Shown one piece after another: positions 1 to 8,948 of a stretch of 64,000 nt of DNA (the stretch's first letter is position 1; the number at the start of each line of letters is the position of its first letter). The DNA is taken from the NCBI RefSeq assembly GCF_008824185.1, contig NZ_CP044426.1, positions 124,001 through 188,000 of the forward strand, given 5' to 3'. The notes beneath the pieces are model-generated. The model did not search any database, had not been told where the DNA came from, and saw only the letters and a list, made by a program, of their open reading frames with translations. Both the position numbers and the translations under genes were made by a program. The stretch is from Paracoccus pantotrophus. GTDB taxonomy: Bacteria > Pseudomonadota > Alphaproteobacteria > Rhodobacterales > Rhodobacteraceae.

Positions 1-1002
1 GCCGGGGCCGCAATTCACGATCAAGGGCTGGCGCGCCACGGTCAGTTCGAAGGCCAGGGTCGAGGCATGGGCGCGCACCGCCGCCGGACCGCCGGGCGGC
101 GGCGCCGCATCCAGGATCAGCGTGGTGCGGGCCCGCGCCATGCGGGCAAAGCCCATGGCCAGCCCGCTGGCCGGCAGGGCGGGGCCTTCGGCCGCGCGCA
201 GGCAGCGGTCGAGCCGCCCGGCCGCGCCGCGCCCGCCGCCATGGAAGCTGGGCAGCGCGCCGTCGGCATGGCGCAGCGCCCGCAGGATCGGCGCGATCTC
301 GGCGATGATGGCGCGCAGCTCGGGCGGGCAGTCCAGCCCCACCTCTTCGGCGACCTCCTGCGCCCAGACCAGCAGCGCCATCGCCTCCAGCAGCGATTCG
401 GGCGCGCGCGCCTCGGACAGGGTGGCGACGCCCATGGCGTCGGCCTCTTCGGCCAGGGCGATCAGCGCCGGCTGCGCCAGGGCCTGGCGGTCGCGCAGCG
501 ACATGGCGCCGATGGCGAGCCCCGCCAGCGCCTCGATCCGGCACAGCCCGTCGGTGCTGTCGAACCATCTGTCGCGCAGGTGAAGCAGGTGCTGGTCGAG
601 GGCGCGGAAATAGGGCTCGGCCCCGTCGCGGTCCAGGCCCGGCAGGATCATCCCGGCATGGAAGATCCAGCGCAGCACCCGCCGCCCGGCGACCTGGGGC
701 GCCCATTCCGGCGTCTCGGGCTGCGGCTGACGATGCCGGCGCAGCCAGCGCAGCACATGGTCCTGGGCGATGGCGCGGGCACGGGGCGTGCCCACGGCGG
801 CAAGATCGTCGAGCCAGCCGAAGCCGGCCAGTTCGGCCGCGACGCTGGCGGGCAGGTCGGCGGCGAAGAAATCGCCCGAGAGCGTGATGCCGCCCAGGTG
901 CAAGGTACCCGCGGCGATCTGTTCGCCGCGGCCGGGATGGCCGATGGCCTTGGGTTCGGGGCGGCGCAGGAATCCCCGGGGCGCGACGGTGCTATCGGTC
1001 AT
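1..1002 (-). CDS. heparinase II/III family protein (C-terminus cut off by window edge)
   Basis: The minus strand is open from about 1002 to the left edge. The translation contains RRVLRWIFHAGMILPGLD, then a helical stretch rich in Ala and Leu, then LPSFHGGGRGAAGRLDRCL, and reaches VNCGPG at the edge. This is the alpha-helical N-terminal part of heparinase II/III-like proteins followed by the start of the beta-rich C-terminal domain. The family holds polysaccharide lyases, but the substrate in Rhodobacteraceae is not known. It follows rsmB by about 28 bases on the same strand, an arrangement I know from relatives. An in-frame ATG at 1011 is an alternative start; neither start has a strong ribosome binding site. 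Confidence 0.75.
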   Translation of the reverse strand, partial: MTDSTVAPRGFLRRPEPKAIGHPGRGEQIAAGTLHLGGITLSGDFFAADLPASVAAELAGFGWLDDLAAVGTPRARAIAQDHVLRWLRRHRQPQPETPEWAPQVAGRRVLRWIFHAGMILPGLDRDGAEPYFRALDQHLLHLRDRWFDSTDGLCRIEALAGLAIGAMSLRDRQALAQPALIALAEEADAMGVATLSEARAPESLLEAMALLVWAQEVAEEVGLDCPPELRAIIAEIAPILRALRHADGALPSFHGGGRGAAGRLDRCLRAAEGPALPASGLAMGFARMARARTTLILDAAPPPGGPAAVRAHASTLAFELTVARQPLIVNCGPG

Positions 1003-1030
1003 GGGCAACATTCACTAGGACGGCGCAACC

Positions 1031-2314
1031 TTAGGTCCGCTCGGCGGATTTCCGCAAGCGCGCGATGAAGAACCCGTCCATGCCGCCGCGTTCCGGCCAC
1101 AGGTCCGGGCGCAGCCGCAAGCCGCCTCCGGGCGTGATCCAGCCCGGCTCGATGCCGGTGGCGCGGGGCGGCTCGACCGCCAGGCCGGGATGGCGGGCCA
1201 GGGCGGCGGCCAGCTGGTCCTCGCCCTCGGCCGGCAGGAGCGAGCAGGTGGCATAGACCAGCCGCCCGCCGGGCTTGAGCAGCGTGAGTGCATGGTCGAT
1301 CAGCCGCGCCTGCAATCCGGTCAGTTCGGCAAGGCCGGCACCGTCGCGGATGCGCGGCAGCTCGGGATGGCGGCGGATGGTGCCGGTAGCCGAGCAGGGC
1401 GCATCCAGCAGCACCGCGTCCAGCGGCTGGTCGGGGTGCCAGTCCAGCGCATCCGCCGCGACCAGCCGGGCGGAAAGCCGGCAGCGGGCCAGGTTCTCGG
1501 CCACGCGGGCCAGGCGCGGCTCGGAGATGTCCAGCGCCGTGACCTCGGCCCCGGCGGCGGCGAGTTGCAGCGTCTTGCCGCCGGGCGCGGCGCAAAGATC
1601 GGCGATCGCCTCGGCCGGCTGCGGATCGAGCACCCGCACCGCCAGCGCGGCGGCCGCGTCCTGCACCCACCAGTTCCCCTCGGCATAGCCGGGCAGGGCC
1701 GAGACCTGCGCGGCGGCGGGCAGCCGGTGCGAGCCGGTCGGCAGCGCCTCTCCGGGACAATCCGCGTCCCTGGGCGTCAGGTCCAGGGCTGCGCCGGCCT
1801 CATGCGCGGCCTCGATGGCGCGGGCGATATCCTCGCCCCAGGCGGCGACGATGGGGGCGCGCAGCCAGGGCGGCATCTTTTGCGGCGAGAGCCGCGCCCA
1901 GGCCTCGGCGGCGCCGGCGATCTTGCGCAGCACCGCGTTCACCATGCCGGCCGCCGCCTGTCCCTTTGGCCCCGAGGCGCGGGCCAGAGCCACGGCGGCG
2001 TTGACCGCGCCATGCGGCGCCTCGCCCAGGGCCAGCATCTCGACGGTGGCCAGCCGCAGGATGCGCATGATCTCGGGCCGCGGCCGGCGGGCCAGCAGCG
2101 GCGCCAGCAGCAGGTCGGCGCGGTCCGCCCGGCGCAGCACCTCCAGCGCCAGGCGGCGGGCGCGGGCGCGGTCGGGCGGCGACAGGCGCTCGGTCAGCGC
2201 CGCCGCCTCGTCCAGCGTCGCGCCCTCGTCCACCGCGCCGAGCAGGCGCAGCGCGCCCTTGCGCGCCCCGTCCCTGGTCCCGTCCCTGACCGTCTTGCCC
2301 TGTGCCTTGTCCAA
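1031..2314 (-). CDS. rsmB: 16S rRNA (cytosine(967)-C(5))-methyltransferase RsmB
   Basis: This enzyme methylates C967 of 16S rRNA. An N-terminal NusB-like helical domain (GALRLLGAVDEG, then VNAVLRK) is followed by the Fmu/NOL1 methyltransferase domain. Visible motifs are the SAM-binding LCAAPGGKTLQLAA, the DAPCSATG motif with the PC cysteine, and VYATCSLLPAEGEDQ with the catalytic Cys. The frame stays open upstream to an ATG at 2443, but that would overlap the divergent DUF1674 gene completely. I prefer the TTG at 2314, preceded by AAGGGGCAGG, giving about 427 residues, normal for the family. The start is uncertain. Probably co-transcribed with the heparinase-like gene. Confidence 0.88.
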   Translation of the reverse strand: MDKAQGKTVRDGTRDGARKGALRLLGAVDEGATLDEAAALTERLSPPDRARARRLALEVLRRADRADLLLAPLLARRPRPEIMRILRLATVEMLALGEAPHGAVNAAVALARASGPKGQAAAGMVNAVLRKIAGAAEAWARLSPQKMPPWLRAPIVAAWGEDIARAIEAAHEAGAALDLTPRDADCPGEALPTGSHRLPAAAQVSALPGYAEGNWWVQDAAAALAVRVLDPQPAEAIADLCAAPGGKTLQLAAAGAEVTALDISEPRLARVAENLARCRLSARLVAADALDWHPDQPLDAVLLDAPCSATGTIRRHPELPRIRDGAGLAELTGLQARLIDHALTLLKPGGRLVYATCSLLPAEGEDQLAAALARHPGLAVEPPRATGIEPGWITPGGGLRLRPDLWPERGGMDGFFIARLRKSAERT

Positions 2315-2368
2315 AGCCTGCCCCTTGCCTAGATTGGTCCGGTCTAGCGTGAAGCAGGGGAAACCGCC

Positions 2369-2542
2369 ATGACCGACCGCAAGGATCTGCCGCCCGCCGC
2401 CCAGCGCGCGCTGGCCGAGGCCGAGGAGCGCCGCCGCAAGCAAAAGCCGCTGGAGCTGCCGGTCGAACTGGGCGGGCGCGACGGGCCCGAGCCGGTGCGC
2501 TATGGCGATTACGAAAAGAAGGGCATCTGCGTCGATTTCTGA
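2369..2542 (+). CDS. DUF1674 protein, SDHAF4-like succinate dehydrogenase assembly factor
   Basis: A 57-residue protein starting MTDRKDLPPAAQRAL, with a charged middle (EERRRKQKP) and a conserved end RYGDYEKKGICVDF. That C-terminal signature defines DUF1674, the family of mitochondrial Sdh8/SDHAF4, which binds flavinylated SdhA before complex II assembly. A role in succinate dehydrogenase assembly here is inferred from the family; no sdh genes are in the window. The ribosome binding site is the AGGGG at 2356-2360. It is divergent from rsmB with starts about 55 bases apart, and a copy of the dispersed repeat lies just after its stop. Confidence 0.88.
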   Translation: MTDRKDLPPAAQRALAEAEERRRKQKPLELPVELGGRDGPEPVRYGDYEKKGICVDF

Positions 2543-2570
2543 TCCGCTGCGCCCGGCCGCCCGGTCGCAT

Positions 2571-2592
2571 GGGTATTTGGAGAACGGAGAAA
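2571..2592 (+). repeat. dispersed intergenic repeat, copy 1
   Basis: Reads GGGTATTTGGAGAACGGAGA and lies 28 bases after the DUF1674 stop, pointing in the direction of that gene. It belongs to a family found ten times in this window with core GGGTATTTG-N2-3-AACGGwGAAA. Confidence 0.7.
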
Positions 2593-2699
2593 TCCACCCT
2601 GCTGGCGAATCCGTGATCGGGAATGAGCCGGCCGTTTACTTGCCATTGGGGTTCGGCGTCTAAACAATGCGCCAACCACCAAACCGCAAGGAACGGCAG

Positions 2700-3869
2700 A
2701 TGGCCTCTGGGCAGGGGATGATGAGATGGGCGGCGCTGGCGATCCTGCTGGCGGGCCCGGCTTTCGCGCAGCAGGGACCGGGGGCGCGCGGACCGCAAGG
2801 TCCGACCCAGGTCGGGGTGATGGCCACTGCCGAGGAGGACGTGCCCTATACTGTCACCCTGCCCGGCCGCGCCATCGCCTATCAGCAGACCGGCATCCGG
2901 CCGCAGGTCGGCGGGGAAGTCCTGGAGATCGCCTATGATCCCGGCAGGCCGGTCAAGGCCGGCGACGTGCTGTTCCGGCTGGACCCCGAGACCCTGGCCG
3001 CGGCGCTGGCCGCTGCCGAGGCCGCGGTGGCCGGGGCCGAGGCCAGCCTGACCCAGGCGCAGAATACCGTCACCCGCTATCGCCGGCTGGAGGGGTCGGG
3101 CGTCTCGGCCGTGGAGCGGGCCAATGCCGAGGTGGCGCTGAAACAGGCCGAGGCCGACCTGAAATCGGCCGAAGCCGCGCGGGACGCGGCGCGGCTGGCC
3201 TTGCAGCGCACCGAGATCAGGAGCCCGCTGGACGGGGTGGCGGATGTGGCGGCGGTCTCGGTCGGGGATCTGGTGACGGCAAGCCAGTCCGAATCGCTGA
3301 CCACCATCACCCAGCTCGACCCGATCTATGTCGATGTCTCGGAATCCAGCGCCCGCATGCTGCGCAACCGGGCGCGCATCAGTGCCGGCCAGCTGGTCGT
3401 CAACGGCGGGGTAACGACGCAGCTGATCCTGGAGACCGGCGAGGAATACCAGGGCGAGGGGCGGATCGTCAGCCCCGGCATCGCGGTCTCGCCCACCACC
3501 GGCACGGTGCCGATCCGGCTGCAATTCGACAATCCCGACCGGATGATCCTGCCCGGCCAGTTCCTGCGCGTGCAGCTGACGCTGGGCACCACCCGCGCCG
3601 TGCTGGTGCCGCAGCGCGCGACCAGTCGCGCCTCGGACGGCACGCTGACCGCCTTTGTCGCCCGCGACGGCAAGGCGCAGCAGGTCACGCTGAGCGAACA
3701 GGGCAGCTATCGCAACAGCTGGATCGTCACCCAGGGCATCAATCCGGGCGAGCAGCTGATCGTGGACGGGCTGGAAAACCTGCGCGCCGGCGCCGAAATC
3801 GCCACCGTCCCCGTCACCATCGACGCCCAGGGCGTCGTGCGCGAGGTCGATGAGCGCGGGGAAGGCTAG
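2700..3869 (+). CDS. RND efflux transporter periplasmic adaptor (membrane fusion protein)
   Basis: 389 residues. A signal peptide (MMRWAALAILLAGPAFAQQ) is followed by the adaptor fold: lipoyl half-motif around VGGEVLEIAYDPGRPVKAGD, an alpha-helical hairpin rich in Ala and Glu (AAAEAAVAGAEASLTQAQ), the second lipoyl half (RTEIRSPLDGVADVA), a beta barrel and the membrane-proximal domain ending in GEQLIVDGLENLRAGAEI. It links an inner-membrane RND pump to an outer-membrane channel. Start chosen at 2700 because AAGGA lies at 2688-2692; the frame also has an ATG at 2667. The RND pump follows after 3 bases. No regulator is adjacent, and tolC lies 6.5 kb away. Confidence 0.93.
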   Translation: MASGQGMMRWAALAILLAGPAFAQQGPGARGPQGPTQVGVMATAEEDVPYTVTLPGRAIAYQQTGIRPQVGGEVLEIAYDPGRPVKAGDVLFRLDPETLAAALAAAEAAVAGAEASLTQAQNTVTRYRRLEGSGVSAVERANAEVALKQAEADLKSAEAARDAARLALQRTEIRSPLDGVADVAAVSVGDLVTASQSESLTTITQLDPIYVDVSESSARMLRNRARISAGQLVVNGGVTTQLILETGEEYQGEGRIVSPGIAVSPTTGTVPIRLQFDNPDRMILPGQFLRVQLTLGTTRAVLVPQRATSRASDGTLTAFVARDGKAQQVTLSEQGSYRNSWIVTQGINPGEQLIVDGLENLRAGAEIATVPVTIDAQGVVREVDERGEG

Positions 3870-3872
3870 GAC

Positions 3873-6800
3873 ATGGCGCAATTCTTCATTCACCGCCCGG
3901 TCTTTGCCTGGGTGCTGGCCATCGTGACCATGCTGATCGGCACCTGGTCGCTGATCGGCCTGCCGGTCTCGCAATATCCCGACATCGCGCCGACCACGAT
4001 CCGCATCACCGCCAGCTATTCCGGGGCGACGGCGCGGGCGGTGCAGAACTCGGTCACCACGCCGATCGAGGATGCGCTGACCGGGCTGGACGGGCTGCTC
4101 TATACCATCTCGACGGCCTCGACCGGGCGCAGCGTGATCGAGATGGTCTTCGACGACAGCGTGGACCCGGTCGATGCGCTGAACGAGGTGCAGTCCAAGG
4201 TCCGCTCGGTCGAAAGCCGGCTGCCGACGCCGGTGCAGAACGACGGCGTGTCGGTCACGCGCTCGTCCTCGTCGATCCTGATGGTCGGCTCGCTGGTCTC
4301 GACCACCGGGCAGCATTCCACCATCGAGCTGGGCAACCTGCTGGAGCAGGTGGTCGAGGGCCCGGTCAAGCGCACCGAGGGCGTGGGCGGGGTCAATGTC
4401 TTTGGCTCGGGCTATGCCATGCGGATCTGGATGGACCCGCTGCGGCTGGCGCAGTTCCAGCTGACCCCCACCGACCTGACCACCGCCGTGGCGCAGCAGA
4501 ACAGCACCGTCTCGGTCGGCGCGCTGGGCGAGCAGCCGGTGGTGGCGGGCCAGCAGTTCACCGCCAACATCACCGCGCAAAGCCAGCTGACCTCGGTCGA
4601 GGATTTCCGCAACATCCTGCTGAAGACCGGCGAGGACGGCGCCACCGTGCGGCTGGGCGACGTGGCCGAGGTCGAGATCGGCCAGACCCGCTATGGCCGC
4701 GATTCGCGCTATAACGGCATGAACGCCTCGGGCTTCGCGGTGAACCTGGCCACCGGCGCCAACGCGGTCGAGACGGCCAGCGCGGTGCGCGCCACGCTGG
4801 AGGGGCTGAAGAACGCCCTGCCCGAGGGGGTCGAGGTGCATATCGCCTATGACACCGCGCCCTTCGTCGAACTGTCGATCGAGAAGGTCTATCACACGCT
4901 GATCGAGGCCATCGGGCTGGTCTTCCTGGTGATCCTGCTGTTCTTGCAGAACTGGCGCGCGACGCTGATCCCGATCATCGCCATTCCGGTCGTGCTGCTG
5001 GGCACCTTCGGCATGCTGGCGGCGCTGGGATATTCGGTCAATACGCTGACCATGTTCGCCATGGTGCTGGCCATCGGCCTTTTGGTGGACGACGCCATCG
5101 TCGTGGTCGAGAACGTCGAGCGGGTGATGGAGGAGGACGGGCTGGGCCCGGTCGAGGCCACGGAAAAGAGCATGGGCCAGATCAGCGGCGCGCTGGTCGG
5201 CATCGCGCTGGTCCTGTCGGCGGTGTTCCTGCCCATGGGCTTCATGCCCGGCTCGACCGGGGTGATCTATCGCCAGTTCTCGGTCACGATCATCACCGCC
5301 ATGGTGCTGTCCCTGCTGGTGGCGCTGATCCTGACCCCGGCGATGTGCGCGAGCCTGCTGCGCCAAAGCCACGGCCCGGCGCGCTTTGCCCCCGCCCGCT
5401 GGTTCAATGCGGGCTTCGAGCGGGTGACGCGCGGCTATTCCGCCACCGTGCGCCGCAGCCTGCGCCGGCCGTTCCTGGTCATGCTGCTGCTGGCCGCGAT
5501 CAGCTATGGCGCCACCGACCTGTTCGGCCGCATGCAAACCACCTTCATCCCCGGCGAGGACCAGGGCGTGCTGCAATCGCGCATCACCCTGACCGAGGGC
5601 TCGACCGCGCAGCAGACCGCCGCCGTGGTGCAGGAGATCGAGCAATACATGCTGACCGAGGAAAGGGAGGCGGTGGATTCGGTCTTTGTCGCCATGGGCT
5701 TCGGCTTTTCGGGCACCTCGCAAAGCCGGGCCATGGTCTTTGTCAAGCTGCGCGACTTCGACCAGCGCAAGGATCCGGCGCTTTCGGCCAGCGCCGTCGC
5801 CTCGCGTGCCAATGCACGCTTCCAGAACCATCGGGCGGGACGCATCACCTTCCTGCAGCCGCCGGCGATTCCGCGGCTGGGCAATGCGGCCGGCTTCAGC
5901 ATGTTCCTGCTGGACCAGTCCGGCGGTGGGACCGAGGCGCTGACCCAGGCCGCCGAGGCGCTGGAGCGGGCGGCGGCCGAGGATCCGCGCCTGCAAAGCG
6001 TCGAAAGCAGCGGCACCGAATCCGAGGCGGCGCTGAAGATCGACATCGACCAGCAAAAGGCGGAAAGCCTGGGCGTCAGCCTGTCAGGGGTGAATGCCAT
6101 GCTCTCGACCATCTTCGCCGGGACCGAGGTGAACGATTTCTCGCTGGGCGCGCAATTGCGGCCGGTGATCGTCCAGGGGGCGGCGGCCAACCGCATGCAG
6201 CCCGAGGACGTGGACAGCTGGTATGCCCGCAACGCCAATGGCGAGATGGTGCCCTTTACCGCCTTCATGACCACCCGCTGGGAGCCGGTCGAGCCGAGCC
6301 TGTCGCGCATGGACAGTATCGACGCCATCGAGATCACCGGCCAGCAGAGCGACAGCGCCAGCTCGGGCGAGGCGATGGCGGCCATGGAGGAACTGGTGGC
6401 GCAGCTTCCCGGCGGCTATGGCACGGCCTGGACCGGGCTTTCCTATCAGGAGCGGCAATCGGGCAACCAGGCGCCCTGGCTTTTCGCGCTGTCGGCGCTG
6501 GTGGTGTTCCTGTCGCTGGCGGCGCTTTACGAAAGCTGGTCGGTTCCGTTCTCGGTCATGCTGGCGGTGCCGGTCGGCGTCCTGGGCGCAGTGGTGGCGG
6601 CGCTGACCTTCGGCCAGGCCAATGACGTCTATTTCAAGGTCGGCATCCTGACCACCATCGGCCTGGCGGCCAAGAACGCCATCCTGATCGTCGAATTCGC
6701 CCGCGACCTGGAGCAATCCGGCCGCGCCACCGTCGCGGCGGCGGTCGAGGCGGCGCGGCTGCGGCTGCGGCCGATCCTGATGACCTCGCTGGCCTTTATC

Positions 6801-6971
6801 CTGGGGGTGCTGCCGCTGGCCATCGCCACCGGGGCGGGGGCGGCGGCGCAGAACTCGATCGGCATCGGGGTGATGGGCGGGATGATGGCGGCGACCTTCC
6901 TTGGCATCTTCATGGTCCCGGCCTTCTACGTTACCGTGCGCCGGCTGACCGACAGGAGAGCCCGGACATGA
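3873..6971 (+). CDS. RND multidrug efflux pump, HAE1 family (AcrB/MexB type)
   Basis: 1032 residues, typical length. It starts MAQFFIHRPVFAWVLAI, the usual first membrane helix, has two large periplasmic loops and twelve predicted membrane helices. Proton-relay residues are present: Asp406-Asp407 in IGLLVDDAIVVVEN (helix 4) and Lys934 in GLAAKNAILIVEF (helix 10), equivalent to Asp407, Asp408 and Lys940 of AcrB. It exports amphiphilic compounds from the inner membrane and periplasm with the adaptor encoded just upstream; the substrates cannot be read from the sequence. Its stop overlaps the selD start by 4 bases (ATGA), so selD may be translated with it. Confidence 0.95.
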   Translation: MAQFFIHRPVFAWVLAIVTMLIGTWSLIGLPVSQYPDIAPTTIRITASYSGATARAVQNSVTTPIEDALTGLDGLLYTISTASTGRSVIEMVFDDSVDPVDALNEVQSKVRSVESRLPTPVQNDGVSVTRSSSSILMVGSLVSTTGQHSTIELGNLLEQVVEGPVKRTEGVGGVNVFGSGYAMRIWMDPLRLAQFQLTPTDLTTAVAQQNSTVSVGALGEQPVVAGQQFTANITAQSQLTSVEDFRNILLKTGEDGATVRLGDVAEVEIGQTRYGRDSRYNGMNASGFAVNLATGANAVETASAVRATLEGLKNALPEGVEVHIAYDTAPFVELSIEKVYHTLIEAIGLVFLVILLFLQNWRATLIPIIAIPVVLLGTFGMLAALGYSVNTLTMFAMVLAIGLLVDDAIVVVENVERVMEEDGLGPVEATEKSMGQISGALVGIALVLSAVFLPMGFMPGSTGVIYRQFSVTIITAMVLSLLVALILTPAMCASLLRQSHGPARFAPARWFNAGFERVTRGYSATVRRSLRRPFLVMLLLAAISYGATDLFGRMQTTFIPGEDQGVLQSRITLTEGSTAQQTAAVVQEIEQYMLTEEREAVDSVFVAMGFGFSGTSQSRAMVFVKLRDFDQRKDPALSASAVASRANARFQNHRAGRITFLQPPAIPRLGNAAGFSMFLLDQSGGGTEALTQAAEALERAAAEDPRLQSVESSGTESEAALKIDIDQQKAESLGVSLSGVNAMLSTIFAGTEVNDFSLGAQLRPVIVQGAAANRMQPEDVDSWYARNANGEMVPFTAFMTTRWEPVEPSLSRMDSIDAIEITGQQSDSASSGEAMAAMEELVAQLPGGYGTAWTGLSYQERQSGNQAPWLFALSALVVFLSLAALYESWSVPFSVMLAVPVGVLGAVVAALTFGQANDVYFKVGILTTIGLAAKNAILIVEFARDLEQSGRATVAAAVEAARLRLRPILMTSLAFILGVLPLAIATGAGAAAQNSIGIGVMGGMMAATFLGIFMVPAFYVTVRRLTDRRART

Positions 6972-8010
6972 ACGACCTTCCCCGACTGACCTCGCTGGCG
7001 CATGGCGGCGGCTGCGGCTGCAAGCTGGCGCCCTCGGTCCTGCGCGAATTGCTGGCCGACCAGCCCCTGGCGCAGGCGTTCCCGCAATTGCTGGTCGGGA
7101 CCGAGACCTCGGACGATGCCGCGGTCTGGCAGGTCGACGACAACACCTGCGTCATCGCCACCACGGATTTCTTCATGCCGATGGTGGACGATCCGCGCGC
7201 CTTCGGCCGCATCGCCGCGACCAATGCGATTTCCGACATCTATGCCATGGGCGGCCGGCCGATCATGGCGCTGGCCATCCTGGGCATGCCGATCGACAAG
7301 CTGGCCCCGAACAGATCCGCGAGATCCTGGAGGGCGGGCGCGAGATCTGCCATGAGGCCGGCATTCCGGTGGCGGGCGGCCATTCCATCGACGCGCCCGA
7401 GCCGATCTACGGGCTGGCGGTGATCGGTCTCTGCCATCCGTCCGAACTGCGCCGCAATGCCGATGCGCGGCCGGGCGATGCGCTGATCCTGACCAAGGGG
7501 CTGGGCGTCGGCATCTATTCCGCCGCCATCAAGAAGGGCGCGCTGGACGCGGCCGGGATCGCCGAGATGATCGGCTCGGCCACCACGCTGAACAAGGTCG
7601 GCGCCGAGCTGGCCAAGCGGGCCGATGTGCATGCGATTACCGACGTGACCGGCTTCGGCATCCTGGGCCACGGGCTGGAGATCGCGCGGGGCGCCGGGCT
7701 GCGGCTGCGGCTGCGGCTGGCCGACCTGCCGCTGCTGTCGCGGGCGGCGGAACTGGCCGAGGCGGGATTCGTCACCGGTGCCTCGACCCGGAACTGGGCC
7801 GCCTATGGCGCCGAGGTCGAACTGCCCGAGGGGCTGGCGCCCTGGCAGCGGGCGCTGCTGACCGATCCGCAGACCTCGGGCGGGCTCCTGGTCGCCTGCG
7901 CGCCCGAGGCCGCCGGCGAGGTGCTGGATTTCATCCGCGGCGCGGGTTTCCCGCTGGCGGCCGTCGTCGGCCATGCCGAGCGGGGGGGCGCGGGCATCCT
8001 GGTCGAATAG
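6968..8010 (+). pseudogene. selD: selenide, water dikinase SelD, interrupted by a -1 frameshift
   Basis: SelD makes selenophosphate from selenide and ATP for selenocysteine and selenouridine synthesis. The N-terminal frame has the catalytic GGGCGCKLAP (Cys, not Sec, and Lys) and TTDFFMPMVDDP. At CCCC 7305-7308 the frame is lost: restoring one C gives LAPEQIREILEGGREICHEA and then the second frame runs through GGHSIDAPEPIYGLAVIG, TDVTGFGILGH and TDPQTSGGLLVA to the stop at 8010. The corrected protein has 347 residues, the normal length. The lesion is in a homopolymer, so a sequencing error is quite possible; otherwise the gene is dead. No selA, selB or selC is in the window. Confidence 0.9.
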
Positions 8011-8023
8011 CGCCGGGATTCCT

Positions 8024-8044
8024 GGGTATTTGGGGAACGAAGAA
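8024..8044 (+). repeat. dispersed intergenic repeat, copy 2
   Basis: Reads GGGTATTTGGGGAACGAAGA, 13 bases after the selD stop and in the same orientation as selD. Confidence 0.7.
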
Positions 8045-8105
8045 GCGGCGGGCGGCGCGGAACCCGGCGCTGCAGCGGACGTTGGGACGCAGGAGGATGC
8101 AGCCC

Positions 8106-8465
8106 ATGCCCCAGATTTCCCCGTTCCGTTCCCTGGCCCTGAGCCTGGCGCTGGCCTGCCTGGCCGCGCCGCTTTCGGCACAGACCGCACCGGCCGCCGA
8201 GGAGCAGCCGCAGCAGTCCGCCCAGGCCGCGGCGGGCGAATGCCCACCCGCAGCAGCCCAGGCCGAACCCGCGACGCCCGAGACCGCCTTGGCCGACGGC
8301 ACGGCGCCCGAGAACTCGGGCTCGACCGGCTGGACGGGCGGCACCGGCGGGTCGATGATCGGCACCAACCCTTCGGGTGCGGATCACGCCAGCCGGACCT
8401 GGCAGCCGCCCACCGCCCGGGGCCTTGATCTTGCCGGCCATCCCGAACCGGCGCCGGCCTGCTGA
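8106..8465 (+). CDS. small secreted protein of unknown function
   Basis: 119 residues. A clear signal peptide (SLALSLALACLAAPLSAQ, cleavage near residue 26) is followed by a low-complexity Ala/Pro/Glu/Gln region with one Cys, then a Gly-rich block SGSTGWTGGTGGSMIGTNPS and the tail TWQPPTARGLDLAGHPEP ending in Cys119. Start 8106 is chosen because the perfect AGGAGG at 8091-8096 is 9 bases ahead; the ATG at 8097 abuts it. The Gly-rich block looks familiar from uncharacterised Rhodobacteraceae exported proteins, but I cannot assign a function. It lies alone between selD and the thioesterase gene. Confidence 0.75.
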   Translation: MPQISPFRSLALSLALACLAAPLSAQTAPAAEEQPQQSAQAAAGECPPAAAQAEPATPETALADGTAPENSGSTGWTGGTGGSMIGTNPSGADHASRTWQPPTARGLDLAGHPEPAPAC

Positions 8466-8527
8466 TCCGGCGGACGATTGACGCTGGCGCCCCGGCCGCG
8501 GAAGATGCGGGCAAAACGGGGACCGCG

Positions 8528-8947
8528 ATGACCGACGACCAGAATCCTGCCGCCATCGAGGCGCATTCGCCCTATTCCGAATCGCTGGAGATGCAGGTGG
8601 TCGCCGCCACGCTCGACGAGGTGGTGCTGCGCATGCCGGTGACGCGCAGCCTGACCAATCGCAACGGCGTGCTGCATGGCGGCGCGATCATGAGCCTGGC
8701 CGATCATGCCGCCGGCACCGCCACTCATCTGCGCCTGCCCCAGGGCGCGGCCACCACGACGCTGGAAAGCAAGACGAACTTCCTGCGCCCGATTCGCCTG
8801 GGCGACGTGGCCGAGGCCCGGCCCCGGCCGCTGCACCTGGGCCGGACCACGATGATCTGGCAGACCGATATCCTGCGTGGCGACGGCAAGCTTGCTGCCG
8901 TGGTGATCCAGACCCAGCTGGTGCTGGAATGGAAGGAGCCCGGCTGA
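8528..8947 (+). CDS. PaaI-family hotdog-fold thioesterase
   Basis: 139 residues, one hotdog domain. The family signature NRNGVLHGGAIMSLADHAAG spans about residues 47-66, with the HGG turn and the Asp that activates water in PaaI-type acyl-CoA thioesterases. It should hydrolyse an acyl-CoA or aryl-CoA in the cytoplasm; the substrate is not evident and no catabolic operon surrounds it. The gene is convergent with the FAH-family gene, the stops being only 2 bases apart. Confidence 0.88.
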   Translation: MTDDQNPAAIEAHSPYSESLEMQVVAATLDEVVLRMPVTRSLTNRNGVLHGGAIMSLADHAAGTATHLRLPQGAATTTLESKTNFLRPIRLGDVAEARPRPLHLGRTTMIWQTDILRGDGKLAAVVIQTQLVLEWKEPG

Positions 8948-8948
8948 G

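Noticed and set aside
1800..6056. 1418-residue open frame on the minus strand
   Set aside because: It lies across the rsmB N-terminus, the RND adaptor and most of the RND pump, is rich in His, Gln, Asp and Arg, and matches no family. It is the antisense shadow of GC-rich coding DNA.
3873..6971. Claiming the tolC at 10.4 kb as the partner of this pump
   Set aside because: They are separated by seven unrelated genes on both strands; shared use is possible but not shown by the sequence.
7369..8010. selD second half as an independent gene
   Set aside because: Its start is inside the conserved SelD sequence, the N-terminal catalytic region is missing, and the frame joins the first half at a C run.
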